This document shows, in pieces, positions 42,886 to 50,538 of a stretch of DNA of 64,000 nucleotides. The position numbers and the translations under genes were made by a program. This DNA is from CALABS01 sp050260775. GTDB lineage: Bacteria > Pseudomonadota > Alphaproteobacteria > Rhodospirillales > Magnetospirillaceae. The DNA lies in NCBI GenBank assembly GCA_050260775.1, contig JBLNCP010000040.1, positions 1 through 64,000 of the forward strand, given 5' to 3'. The notes under the pieces are model-generated. The model ran no database searches. It saw nothing but the letters and a program-made list of their open reading frames with translations, and was not told the origin of the DNA. Each line of letters starts with the position of its first letter. Position 1 is the stretch's first letter.

Positions 42886-43213
42886 CGGTCTCTCCCTTCA
42901 GGAAATGGGCGATCCATTCGGCCTCGTCCTCGGCCACCATGCCGCGCCACGGCGGCATCGGGGTGCCGGGGCGGCCGTCGAGGATGGCGGAGACCAGCGC
43001 CTCGGCCGGGATCTCGGCCAGGGCGTCCTTGGTCAAGGGCTTGCCGAGGCCGCCCTTGAGGGTCATGCCGTGGCACGATCCGCAATCCTGCTCGACGAAG
43101 GCCTTCAATTCGGCCTTGCGGGGGCCCGAGGGATCGGCCTGGGCCGGCATGGCCAACAGCGCGAGGGCCAGGGCGGCCAAGAAGCCGATAGGACGGCCGG
43201 TCGGGGGCTTCAT
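42875..43213 (-). CDS. nirC: NirC, small c-type cytochrome
   Basis: 112 residues: signal peptide (cleavage near AQADP), heme site CGSCH at 44-48 and a likely axial methionine in GTPMPPWRGM. Known NirC proteins donate electrons to NirS or accept them during d1 maturation. ATG 43213 overlaps the nirE stop by four bases, and the 3' end overlaps nirF. Confidence 0.9.
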   Translation of the reverse strand: MKPPTGRPIGFLAALALALLAMPAQADPSGPRKAELKAFVEQDCGSCHGMTLKGGLGKPLTKDALAEIPAEALVSAILDGRPGTPMPPWRGMVAEDEAEWIAHFLKGETDVR

Positions 43214-43980
43214 TGCGCCGCTTCCAGGGCCAGCGGCAGGCCGGTCGGCCGGTCCATGGCCAGGCGCACCACCTGGCCGATCATCAGCAAGGCGGGCGGC
43301 TTGGGCGCCCAGCGCTCGATGTCGGCAGCCAGGGAACCCAGGGTGGAGAACAGCGTGCGCTGATCGCGGGTGGTGCCGCGTTCGATGATGGCAACGGGCG
43401 TCTCGCCGGGGAGCCCCGCGCCCCGCAGGCCCCCGGCGAGACGCTCCGCGCTCGCCACACCCATGTACACGACGAGCGTGCATCTGGGATCGGCAAGAGA
43501 ATTCCAATCCAGGTCGAGGTCGCCGTCGTCCTGGCGGTGGCCGGTGACCAGCCGCACGCTCTCGGCCAGCCCCCGATGGGTCAGGGGAATGCCGGCGGCG
43601 GCGGCGCATCCGGACGCGGCGGTGATGCCGGGGACCACCTCGAAGGGGATCCCGGCCGCCGCCAACTGCAGCGCCTCCTCGCCCCCGCGCCCGAACACGA
43701 AGGGGTCGCCGCCCTTGAGCCGGACCACGTCGTGGCCCTCCTCGGCGAGGCTCACCAGCAGGGCGTTGATCTCGTTCTGCGGCAGCGCATGGCGCCCGGT
43801 GGCCTTGCCCACGTCGAGGCGCAACGCCTCGGGCGGGACCAGATCCATCACGCCGGCGCCGACCAGGCGGTCGAACACCACCACACGGGCCCCGGCGATC
43901 AGGCGCATGGCCTTGACCGTCAGCAGGTCCGGATCTCCCGGCCCCGCGCCCACCAGCCAGACCTTGCCGCGGTTCCTCAT
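43210..43980 (-). CDS. nirE: NirE, uroporphyrinogen-III C-methyltransferase (SUMT)
   Basis: Makes precorrin-2 from uroporphyrinogen III with two SAM, the first dedicated step toward siroheme and heme d1. 256 residues: VWLVGAGPGDPDLLTVKA at the N-terminus, VVRLKGGDPFVFGRGGEE for SAM binding, VVPGITAASGCAAAAGIPLTHR. Single-domain form (no CysG dehydrogenase/chelatase part), so oxidation and iron insertion need a separate enzyme elsewhere. Position between the electron-transfer genes and nirC supports NirE over a cobalamin CobA. Confidence 0.91.
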   Translation of the reverse strand: MRNRGKVWLVGAGPGDPDLLTVKAMRLIAGARVVVFDRLVGAGVMDLVPPEALRLDVGKATGRHALPQNEINALLVSLAEEGHDVVRLKGGDPFVFGRGGEEALQLAAAGIPFEVVPGITAASGCAAAAGIPLTHRGLAESVRLVTGHRQDDGDLDLDWNSLADPRCTLVVYMGVASAERLAGGLRGAGLPGETPVAIIERGTTRDQRTLFSTLGSLAADIERWAPKPPALLMIGQVVRLAMDRPTGLPLALEAAQ

Positions 43981-44017
43981 GGCGCGTCTCCCCCGCTCAA
44001 CGCGTGCCTTCAGGGCG

Positions 44018-44338
44018 TCACGGAACCACCTCCACGACCCCGGTCATTTCCGCATGGGGGCCGCAGCGGTAGGAAAACCGTCCCGGTCTGCCGAAGGTCT
44101 TGCGGAAGCTCTCGCCAGGAAACAGGCGGTCGCTTTCCGGTTCTCCCTCGAACAACAGCGAGTGGCTGGTACGCTTCTCGTCGTTCACCCACTCGACCGT
44201 GGTTCCGGTCCGGATACTCACCTCCCGGGGCTCGAAGCGGTAATGGTCGATGGAGACCCTCACCACGTCCTCGGCCCAGGCAGGACCGGCGGAGAGGAGG
44301 ACGACGAGGACGGCGCACTTTGCCGGTGCCCACGCCAT
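44018..44338 (-). CDS. Periplasmic cupredoxin (blue copper protein)
   Basis: 106 residues with a signal peptide (cleavage near AWAED). The copper ligands of a type I site are all present: His59 (RTSHSLL), Cys92, His95 and Met98 (YRCGPHAEM). The family includes plastocyanin, azurin and pseudoazurin. Its position inside the nir operon makes it a candidate electron donor to NirS alongside NirC (inference). It lies 25 bases after the cytochrome gene and before nirE. Confidence 0.87.
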   Translation of the reverse strand: MAWAPAKCAVLVVLLSAGPAWAEDVVRVSIDHYRFEPREVSIRTGTTVEWVNDEKRTSHSLLFEGEPESDRLFPGESFRKTFGRPGRFSYRCGPHAEMTGVVEVVP

Positions 44339-44363
44339 CTCGTCCTCCCCTCAGCCGTTGACC

Positions 44364-45377
44364 TTACTGCTTCACCGCCTTGATCTCGCCGTCGGCGCCC
44401 AGGCCGAGGTGCATGTCCACCGACACGTGGTGGAAGCGGCCGGCGGTGTAGTCGTCGTGGACGGCGAAGCCGACGGTGTAGCTCTTGCCGGCTTCCAGCG
44501 CGACGTCGCCCGGGGCGGTGGAGCCCAGCTTGCGGGTCATCACGACCACCCAGCTGTCGCCTTCCTTCTTGCCCTCGAACTTGACGCCCTCGCCGCCCTT
44601 CATGACGCGCTCGGCGGCGATGAAGCCGTCCTCGGAGACGTTGCCCTTGGCCTTCCAGCGCAGCAGGTCCATGAAGGCGCCGTTCTTGACGGCGGCCTCG
44701 ACCTCGGGGGTCGGCTTCAGCTTGTCCCAGCCGCCGCGCGGCTCCTCGGCGATCGACAGGGCGGTGCGGCTGTCACCGACATACTTGGTGACGTAGCCGG
44801 CCGAGGTGTCGATGCCCTTGACGGCGGCCAGCTTGGCCTTGTCGGGAGCGCTCGGCATGTCGCGGGCGTCGGCGTGGCAGGTGCTCCAGCAGCCGGCGCG
44901 GGTCTGGACGTCAACCTTGCCCGGGTCGATCATCATGGCCAGCTTGACCTCGTTCTCGGGGTCCATCTTGCCGCCTTGCGCGAACGGCACGTCGTTGTGC
45001 GGGCCGGCCGGGAACTCGAAGCGCATGTAGAGATTGGTGGCGTCGAAGGCCGCCTTGATCTTCAGCGGGATCGCGGCGCGCTTGCCGGGGATCACCATCT
45101 TCTCGGCCTTCTTGCCGGTCACCATCTTGGCGCCCATGTCGGCCTGTTCGCCGTTGTGGCACTCGTAGCAGCGGTCACCCTTCTTGACGAAGGAGCGGGC
45201 GCCGCCATGGTCGGGGCCGTTCATGACCCACTCGAGCGAGGCCTGTCCCGGGTAGAACAGGGTGGTGGTGGTCTCGGGCACCTTGCTCCAGTCGGGAGCG
45301 GCGAAGGCCATGCCGGGGGCCATCGCCAGCGCGACGGCGGCCGCGCCCAGGGTCGGGAAAAGTCGGTTCTGGCTCAT
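44364..45377 (-). CDS. Cytochrome with ethylbenzene-dehydrogenase-related heme domain
   Basis: 337 residues, exported (signal cleavage near AFAAP). It has a CYECH heme c site at 70-74 and a CWSTCH (Cx3CH) site at 163-168, an unusual spacing. The rest resembles the ethylbenzene dehydrogenase/DMSO reductase heme-binding domain (NLYMRFEFPAGPHND, SWVVVMTRKLGS, YTVGFAVHDD), which normally binds one heme b or c. It stands between the NirT-type quinol dehydrogenase and the cupredoxin, so it may relay electrons from NirT toward NirS. No standard gene symbol can be given with confidence. Confidence 0.8.
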   Translation of the reverse strand: MSQNRLFPTLGAAAVALAMAPGMAFAAPDWSKVPETTTTLFYPGQASLEWVMNGPDHGGARSFVKKGDRCYECHNGEQADMGAKMVTGKKAEKMVIPGKRAAIPLKIKAAFDATNLYMRFEFPAGPHNDVPFAQGGKMDPENEVKLAMMIDPGKVDVQTRAGCWSTCHADARDMPSAPDKAKLAAVKGIDTSAGYVTKYVGDSRTALSIAEEPRGGWDKLKPTPEVEAAVKNGAFMDLLRWKAKGNVSEDGFIAAERVMKGGEGVKFEGKKEGDSWVVVMTRKLGSTAPGDVALEAGKSYTVGFAVHDDYTAGRFHHVSVDMHLGLGADGEIKAVKQ

Positions 45378-45381
45378 TTCC

Positions 45382-45972
45382 TCACTCCTTGCCTTCTTGT
45401 GCGGTCAACTTGTCGTGAACCGGCTTGTGGGCGATGCCCTTGTGGCAGTCGATACAGGTCATGCCGTCTTCAACCGCGTTCTGGTGCTGCTTGCGGGCCC
45501 GGGGCTTCTGCATCTCGGGGTTCATCTGATCGAAGGCGTGGCAATTGCGGCATTCGCGCGAATTGGTGTCCTTCATCGTCGCCCAGACGCGCTTGGCCAG
45601 GTCGAAGCGCTTGGCCTCGAACTTCTCGGGCGTGTTCACGCTGCCGACGAGCTTGTGATAGACCTCGTTGCTGGCCTTGATCTTGCGCACGATCTTGTGG
45701 ACCCAGTCCCTCGGAACGTGGCAGTCCGGACAGGCAGCGCGGACACCGGAGCGGTTGGTGTAGTGAATCGTCTGCTTGTATTCCTGATAGACGGTGCTTT
45801 CCATCTCGTGACAGGAAATACAGAAGTCGAGATTGTTGGTGGCCTCCATGGCTGTATTGAAGGCACCCCAAAACATGATACCGCCAATGAAGAGAATCGA
45901 AGCGCCAACCAAAGTGGCGCCAAGGATTTTCGTCGTCATGAGACGGCTGAAGAGCGATCTGTTCTCGCGCAT
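45382..45972 (-). CDS. nirT: NirT/NapC-type tetraheme cytochrome c
   Basis: 196 residues: N-terminal membrane anchor (ILGATLVGASILFIGGIMFWG), then four heme motifs CISCH (51), CPDCH (81), CRNCH (141) and CIDCH (173), the NapC/NirT arrangement. It oxidises membrane quinol and passes electrons to periplasmic reductases. First gene of the leftward nir operon, divergent from nirS, so NirT is the better name than NapC. The next gene starts four bases after its stop. Confidence 0.9.
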   Translation of the reverse strand: MRENRSLFSRLMTTKILGATLVGASILFIGGIMFWGAFNTAMEATNNLDFCISCHEMESTVYQEYKQTIHYTNRSGVRAACPDCHVPRDWVHKIVRKIKASNEVYHKLVGSVNTPEKFEAKRFDLAKRVWATMKDTNSRECRNCHAFDQMNPEMQKPRARKQHQNAVEDGMTCIDCHKGIAHKPVHDKLTAQEGKE

Positions 45973-46043
45973 TGCAACCCCCCTAAGGGCTCCTCTCCAT
46001 CGGCCTTTGCATTAAGCCCTAGCATGGATGCGGGCGGCCGGAC

Positions 46044-46057
46044 TTGACGTTGGGCAA
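46044..46057. promoter_or_regulatory. Dnr/Fnr-like box near nirT
   Basis: TTGACGTTGGGCAA, i.e. TTGAC-N4-GGCAA, one mismatch from a perfect inverted repeat. About 72 bases upstream of nirT, suitable for activating the leftward operon. Confidence 0.5.
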
Positions 46058-46114
46058 CCGATGCGGGGTGATTTCCCGCGGGGCGCACCCTATCCCCGAG
46101 GCCGCCGTGCATTT

Positions 46115-46128
46115 GTGATCTTGGTCAA
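46115..46128. promoter_or_regulatory. Dnr/Fnr-like box, central
   Basis: GTGATCTTGGTCAA, i.e. GTGAT-N4-GTCAA. The right half is identical to the other boxes and the left half differs at the first base from TTGAT. Could serve either promoter. Confidence 0.4.
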
Positions 46129-46173
46129 TTGGGGGTGGGCAAAACCACGGCGGATACTTTTCGCCCCGCCTAT

Positions 46174-46187
46174 TTGACTTTGGTTAA
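46174..46187 (+). promoter_or_regulatory. Dnr/Fnr-like box upstream of nirS
   Basis: TTGACTTTGGTTAA, i.e. TTGAC-N4-GTTAA. It ends 89 bases before the nirS start codon. With activation from -41.5 the mRNA would start near 46222, giving a leader of about 55 bases. Confidence 0.55.
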
Positions 46188-46276
46188 AGCCGGGGTGGCC
46201 AGCGAGCCCCATCCTGTCCACTGGTGACGCTGGCCCCAAGGGGGGAGCGCGGCGGTCCAAAGACTGGAGGATCAGG

Positions 46277-47899
46277 ATGTGGAGAGGACTTAGGAATGCC
46301 TTGCTGCTCTCGGCCATTCCGCTGGCCATGGGGACGGGGGCGTTTGCCGATGAGGCTTCGCTGAGCAAGGAGACCAAGGAAGGCGCCGCCAAGATCTACT
46401 TCGAGCGCTGCGCCGGCTGCCACGGCGTGCTGCGCAAGGGTGCCACGGGCAAGAACCTCGAGCCGGCGAACACCCAGAAGCTGGGCCAGACCCGTCTCGA
46501 GAAGATCCTGACCAACGGCACCGAAGGCGGCATGCCGAACTTCGACGACATCCTGTCGAAGGACGAGATCAAGACGATGGCCACCTACATCCAGATGACC
46601 CCGGACACTCCGCCGGAGTGGGGCATGAAGGAGCTGAAGGCCTCTTGGAAGGTTGCGGTGCCGCCCGAGCAGCGCCCGACCAAGCAGATGAACAAGGTCA
46701 ACCTCAAGAACGTGTTCTCGGTGACGCTGCGCGACACCGGCGAGGTTGCCCTGATCGACGGCGACACCAAGAAGATCTGGCAGATCGTCAAGACCGGCTA
46801 CGCGGTGCACATCTCCCGCCTGTCGGCTTCCGGCCGCTACGTCTACGTCATCGGCCGCGACGGCAAGCTCGACATGATCGACCTGTGGATGGAGAAGCCC
46901 GCGGTCGTCGCCACCATCAAGACCGGCCTCGACGCCCGTTCGGTCGACACCTCGAAGTTCAAGGGCTACGAGGACAAGTACGCGGTCGCCGGCTCCTACT
47001 GGCCGCCGCAGTACGTGATCATGGACGGCCAGACCCTCGAGCCGCTGAAGGTCGTCTCGACCCGCAGCGTGACCGTGGACGGCGACTACCACCCCGAGCC
47101 GCGCGTGGCCTCGATCGTCTCCTCGATGATCAAGCCGGAGTGGGTGATCAACGTTAAGGAGACCGGCCTGATCAAGCTGGTCGACTACTCGGACATCAAG
47201 AACCTCAAGGAAGTGACCATCGAGTCGGCCAAGTTCCTCCACGACGGTGGCTGGGATGCGTCGAAGCGCTACTTCCTGGTTGCCGCCAACGCCTCGGACA
47301 AGGTCGCCGTGGTCGACACCAAGGAAGGCAAGCTCGCCGCCCTGGTGCCCACCAAGGCCAAGCCGCACCCGGGCCGTGGCGCCAACTTCGTGCACCCCGA
47401 GTTCGGCCCGGTGTGGGCGACCTCGCACCTCGGTGCGGACGTCATCACCCTGATCGGTACCGACCCCGAGAAGCACCCGCAGTTCGCTTGGAAGGTGGTC
47501 GCCGAGCTGAAGAACCACGGCACCGGTTCTCTGTTCGTCAAGACCCACCCGAACTCCAAGAACCTGTGGGCCGATGCGCCGCTGATGCCGGAGCGTGAGG
47601 CCGCCGAGTCGGTCACCGTCTACGACATCAACAACCTGGCCAAGGGCCCCGAGGTCATCAACGTCGCGAAGATGGCCGGCCTGCCTGAGACCAAGGCGAT
47701 CAAGCGCGTCGTCCATGCCGAGTACAACGCGGCCGGCGACGAAGTGTGGTTCTCGATCTGGGCCGGCAAGACCGACCCGTCGGCCATCGTCGTGCTGGAC
47801 GACAAGACCCGCAAGATGAAGACCGTGATCAAGGATCCGAAGCTGATCACCCCCACGGGCAAGTTCAACGTGAACAACACTCAGCACGACATCTATTAA
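46277..47899 (+). CDS. nirS: Cytochrome cd1 nitrite reductase NirS
   Basis: Periplasmic dimeric enzyme that reduces nitrite to nitric oxide, the defining step of denitrification. 540 residues: signal peptide (cleavage near GAFAD), cytochrome c domain with CAGCH (45-49), then the eight-bladed d1 propeller. The two active-site histidines are expected in KPHPGRGANFVHP and WATSHLG. The C-terminus ends FNVNNTQHDIY. Codon use is unusually biased (little variation, few rare codons), as expected of a highly expressed gene. It is read alone and followed by three consecutive hairpins. Confidence 0.96.
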   Translation: MWRGLRNALLLSAIPLAMGTGAFADEASLSKETKEGAAKIYFERCAGCHGVLRKGATGKNLEPANTQKLGQTRLEKILTNGTEGGMPNFDDILSKDEIKTMATYIQMTPDTPPEWGMKELKASWKVAVPPEQRPTKQMNKVNLKNVFSVTLRDTGEVALIDGDTKKIWQIVKTGYAVHISRLSASGRYVYVIGRDGKLDMIDLWMEKPAVVATIKTGLDARSVDTSKFKGYEDKYAVAGSYWPPQYVIMDGQTLEPLKVVSTRSVTVDGDYHPEPRVASIVSSMIKPEWVINVKETGLIKLVDYSDIKNLKEVTIESAKFLHDGGWDASKRYFLVAANASDKVAVVDTKEGKLAALVPTKAKPHPGRGANFVHPEFGPVWATSHLGADVITLIGTDPEKHPQFAWKVVAELKNHGTGSLFVKTHPNSKNLWADAPLMPEREAAESVTVYDINNLAKGPEVINVAKMAGLPETKAIKRVVHAEYNAAGDEVWFSIWAGKTDPSAIVVLDDKTRKMKTVIKDPKLITPTGKFNVNNTQHDIY

Positions 47900-47910
47900 T
47901 CTGAGTGCCA

Positions 47911-47962
47911 CCCGGCTCCGAACGGAGCCGGGCCTACCTGGCCCCGGACCACGGTCCGGGGC
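47911..47962 (+). other. Two perfect 10-bp hairpins in the nirS 3' untranslated region
   Basis: CCCGGCTCCG/CGGAGCCGGG (47911-47932) and GCCCCGGACC/GGTCCGGGGC (47941-47962), each with only two bases between the arms. They lie between the nirS stop and the terminator and could protect the mRNA from 3' decay. Confidence 0.6.
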
Positions 47963-47974
47963 CCCCTTCTTCAG

Positions 47975-48008
47975 CCCACAGGCCCCCTCCGGGCCTGCGG
48001 GTTTTTTT
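47975..48008 (+). terminator. Rho-independent terminator of nirS
   Basis: The arms CCCACAGGCCC and GGGCCTGCGGG (one G-T pair) are followed by seven T residues. It separates nirS from the regulator genes. Confidence 0.9.
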
Positions 48009-48012
48009 GTGC

Positions 48013-48026
48013 TTAACCAACGTCAA
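48013..48026 (+). promoter_or_regulatory. Dnr/Fnr-like box upstream of the regulator pair
   Basis: TTAACCAACGTCAA, i.e. TTAAC-N4-GTCAA, one mismatch from a perfect inverted repeat. About 73 bases before the first Crp/Fnr gene, consistent with autoregulation or regulation by the second. Confidence 0.5.
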
Positions 48027-48098
48027 GTCGCCACGGCCTAGCTTTGAGCGATTCTCATCCTGCCTGGGGCAATGCCCTTAGGTACTGGAGGGGGGGAA

Positions 48099-48803
48099 AT
48101 GAGCTCCGAGGCCTTGGCCGCGCTGAAAAGCAGCCCATTATTCGGCTCCCTGCCGCAGGGCGACCTGGGCGCGCTTCTGGATGAGCCCGGCGTGCGCGAG
48201 CTCGAATCCGGAGAGCACCTGTTCACCGAAGGCGCCGACGCCCGCAAGCTCTACGTGCTGATTTCCGGCGCCGTCGAGCTGGTGGTCGAACGCCGCGGCC
48301 ATCCCCACGAGGTCGTCGCCCGCCTGGGCGAAGGAGAGACGGTCGGTGCCGACGCCCTGTCGGGCGGACGCCATGCCGCCGCCGCCCGCGCCCTCGAACC
48401 GACCCGCGCGGCGGTGATCGACGGTGACAAGCTGACGGCCTATCTCGACAACAATTTCGACGTGGCGCTCGGCATGATCGCGGCGATGGCCGGCAGCCTG
48501 CGCGGCCAGGTCAAGGAGATCACCGAGCTCAAGCTGCAGTCGACCACCGAACGGCTGGCCTCCTACCTCGCCGAGCTGTCCGGGGTCGAACTGGGGCGCG
48601 CCGTCATCCACCTGCCCTGCGAGAAGCGCCTGCTGGCCGACCGGCTGGGCATGGAGCCGGCCACCCTGTCCCGCGCCTTCGGCAAGCTGCGCGATTACGG
48701 GGTCGAGACCGGCCGCGGCGACCGTGTCGTCGTCAACGACGTCGCGGCCTTGCGCCGCCTGGCCGAAGCCGTGGACATGGTCACGGAGGGAGGCTGCTCA
48801 TGA
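48099..48803 (+). CDS. Crp/Fnr-family regulator, Dnr-like (no Fe-S cysteines)
   Basis: 234 residues. An N-terminal cyclic-nucleotide-binding-like beta-roll (~10-130), a dimer helix and a C-terminal Crp-type helix-turn-helix (CEKRLLADRLGMEPATLSRAFGKLRDYGV). Only one cysteine (CEKR) is present, so it cannot hold an FNR-type [4Fe-4S] cluster. Together with its place behind nirS this points to a Dnr/NnrR-like nitric-oxide-responsive activator (inference). ATG 48099 has a GGAGG-rich site. It overlaps the next regulator gene by ATGA. Confidence 0.83.
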   Translation: MSSEALAALKSSPLFGSLPQGDLGALLDEPGVRELESGEHLFTEGADARKLYVLISGAVELVVERRGHPHEVVARLGEGETVGADALSGGRHAAAARALEPTRAAVIDGDKLTAYLDNNFDVALGMIAAMAGSLRGQVKEITELKLQSTTERLASYLAELSGVELGRAVIHLPCEKRLLADRLGMEPATLSRAFGKLRDYGVETGRGDRVVVNDVAALRRLAEAVDMVTEGGCS

Positions 48804-49564
48804 CCTGCCCCTGCCGCCCCCTCTGCCTCGTCCCCAAGCCGGGCTGCACCCGTCCGCAGGGCCCGCTGCCGCGCCACCGCACCACCGGGCCGGCGCTGGC
48901 GCCCCTGATCATGGCGCTGCCGCTGTTCGACGGCCTCGAGGCGCCGATCCTCGAACGCCTGATGGCCGACGCCACCGCGGTGACCTGCGAGCGGCGCTCG
49001 CTGCTGTTCTCGGCCGGCGCCGTGGCCGACTGCTTCTATATCGTGCTCGACGGCCAGGTGAAGCTGTTCGCGCTGACCCCCGACGGCCGCGAGAGCATCG
49101 TCGAGGTGTTCACGCCGGTCTCGTCGTTCGGCGAGGCCGCCATGCTGTCCATGGGCGTGTTCCCGCTGCATGCCGAGGTGATCGAGGACGCCACCCTGAT
49201 CCGGGTCGGCCGCCGCGCCTTCATCAGCGCGCTGCGGCAGGACCACGCGGTCGCCTACCGCATGCTGGGCGGCCTGTTGCGCTGGCACCAGCGCCTGTCG
49301 GGCGAAATCTGGCATCTCAAGGTGCAGCCGCCGTGGCAGCGGGTCGCCGAGTTCCTGCTGGCGCTCACCGACGCCCGCGAGGGCGAGGCCCTGGTGGCCC
49401 TGCCCTTCAACAAGGAAGTGCTGGCGTCGCGCGTCGGCATCCGCCGCGAATCCTTGAGCCGCGTGCTGGCCCGCCTGCGCGAGCTGGGCGTGCGCACCGA
49501 GGGCAATTCGGTGCGCATCGACGATGTCGGCGAACTGCGTAAGATGTGCGCCGAGGCGAGCTGA
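48800..49564 (+). CDS. Crp/Fnr-family regulator with N-terminal cysteine cluster
   Basis: 254 residues. The N-terminus MTCPCRPLCLVPKPGC has cysteines at 3, 5, 9 and 16, and C63 and C78 lie in the beta-roll. Known FNR proteins use three N-terminal cysteines plus one central cysteine for an oxygen-sensing [4Fe-4S] cluster, but their spacing differs from this. The DNA-binding helix is FNKEVLASRVGIRRESLSRVLARLRELGV (longer than one motif). GGAGGGAGG seven bases upstream makes the start secure. It is probably a redox or oxygen sensor that works with its co-transcribed partner. Confidence 0.82.
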   Translation: MTCPCRPLCLVPKPGCTRPQGPLPRHRTTGPALAPLIMALPLFDGLEAPILERLMADATAVTCERRSLLFSAGAVADCFYIVLDGQVKLFALTPDGRESIVEVFTPVSSFGEAAMLSMGVFPLHAEVIEDATLIRVGRRAFISALRQDHAVAYRMLGGLLRWHQRLSGEIWHLKVQPPWQRVAEFLLALTDAREGEALVALPFNKEVLASRVGIRRESLSRVLARLRELGVRTEGNSVRIDDVGELRKMCAEAS

Positions 49565-49588
49565 GCCGCCGCTTTCCATCCTCACTTC

Positions 49589-49611
49589 ATGCCCGCGCCT
49601 GACGCGGGCAT
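49589..49611. repeat. Dispersed palindromic repeat, family B (copy 3)
   Basis: ATGCCCGCG/CGCGGGCAT around CCTGA, downstream of the regulator pair. The arms are nearly those of copy 2. Confidence 0.7.
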
Positions 49612-49641
49612 CCATCCGAAAGCCCTTCTCGACGAAGACGC

Positions 49642-49673
49642 GTGGACCCTCGGGTCAAGCCCGAGGGTGACGG
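49642..49673. repeat. Dispersed palindromic repeat, family B (copy 4)
   Basis: ACCCTCGGG/CCCGAGGGT around TCAAG, framed by CGTGG and GACGG. It lies between two convergent genes and may serve as a termination barrier. Confidence 0.7.
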
Positions 49674-49706
49674 ACGCGGCTTCAAGCGAGGAAGAGAGGC
49701 CCCCGC

Positions 49707-50519
49707 CTAGTTGGCCATCAGCACCGGCAGCGTCATGTGCTTGAGGATGTGCCGGGTGCCGCCGCCCTTGAAGAACGGCAGGTGATAGCCGGCGTGGGCG
49801 CCCATCACCAGCAGGTCGGCGCCTTGGTCGAAGGCGCGTGACAGCAGCAGGTCCATGATGCCGATGTCCTCGCCGGCCAGCACCTCGCGCACCACCTTGA
49901 CGCCGTGGGCGGTGAGATGGTCGAGGATGCCCAGCGGCGGCAGCGGCTGGTCGCCGGCCTCGATCTTGCGCGGCCGGATGGTCAGGAGCTCGACGTTGCC
50001 GGCCTGCTCGATCAGCGGCATGGCGTCGTGCAGGGCGCGCGTCGCTTCGCGCCCGGCATTCCAGGCGACGATGACGTTGCTGCCGATGGAGGGATAGGAC
50101 CCGACCGCCGGCAGCACCAGCACGGGACGGCCCGACTGCATGATGACCTGCTCGACCAGCTCCTCGGGGGCGTCCTTGTCCTCGTGGTTCTGACCGAGCA
50201 CCACCAAGTCGAAGAAGCGGGCGCTCGCCGCCGTCTCGGCCACCACGTGTCCGGGCTCGCCATGGGCGAGGCGCCACCAGCGCGAGGGAACGCGGCTGCC
50301 GGCGGTGGCGGCCTGGAACTGCTCCTCGGAATGGCGGGCGGCGGCCTCGAAGGCCTCGGAGCCGCGCCGGGCCACCACGCTGGGGCCGTAATGCTCGGAG
50401 CGTGCGAACAGCCCCGTCAGGCGGCCGCCGAACCGCTCGGCCAGCGCCAGCGCGGCCTCGACCCGCAGGGGGTCGCGCTCGCCGCCGTCGAGGTGGACCA
50501 GGATGTCCTTGTACGACAT
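49707..50519 (-). CDS. Universal stress protein, tandem UspA domains
   Basis: 270 residues with two Usp-type domains (~1-140 and ~150-270). The start is MSYKDILVHLDGGERDPLRVEAALALAERF. The ATP-loop-like G-x2-G-x9-G-S/T motif is only loosely kept (VMGAHAGYHLPFFKGGGTRHIL). It is the last gene of the leftward Liv-type transporter operon, 19 bases after livM. Such pairings are seen but the role is unclear: a stress or energy-state regulator is the general expectation. Confidence 0.85.
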   Translation of the reverse strand: MSYKDILVHLDGGERDPLRVEAALALAERFGGRLTGLFARSEHYGPSVVARRGSEAFEAAARHSEEQFQAATAGSRVPSRWWRLAHGEPGHVVAETAASARFFDLVVLGQNHEDKDAPEELVEQVIMQSGRPVLVLPAVGSYPSIGSNVIVAWNAGREATRALHDAMPLIEQAGNVELLTIRPRKIEAGDQPLPPLGILDHLTAHGVKVVREVLAGEDIGIMDLLLSRAFDQGADLLVMGAHAGYHLPFFKGGGTRHILKHMTLPVLMAN

Positions 50520-50538
50520 GGGCTTCCCCCTTCCCGCT

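Larger units (their letters stand above)
45973..46276. promoter_or_regulatory. Divergent nirT-nirS control region
   Basis: 304 bases with no gene. It contains three Crp/Fnr-type boxes (46044-46057, 46115-46128, 46174-46187) and must hold promoters for both the leftward 12-gene operon and nirS. GGAGGATCAGG precedes the nirS ATG. Confidence 0.7.

Noticed and set aside
46184..47911. 575-residue reverse frame opposite nirS
   Set aside because: No recognisable domain; it covers the nirS control region and terminator, which makes no sense for a real gene.
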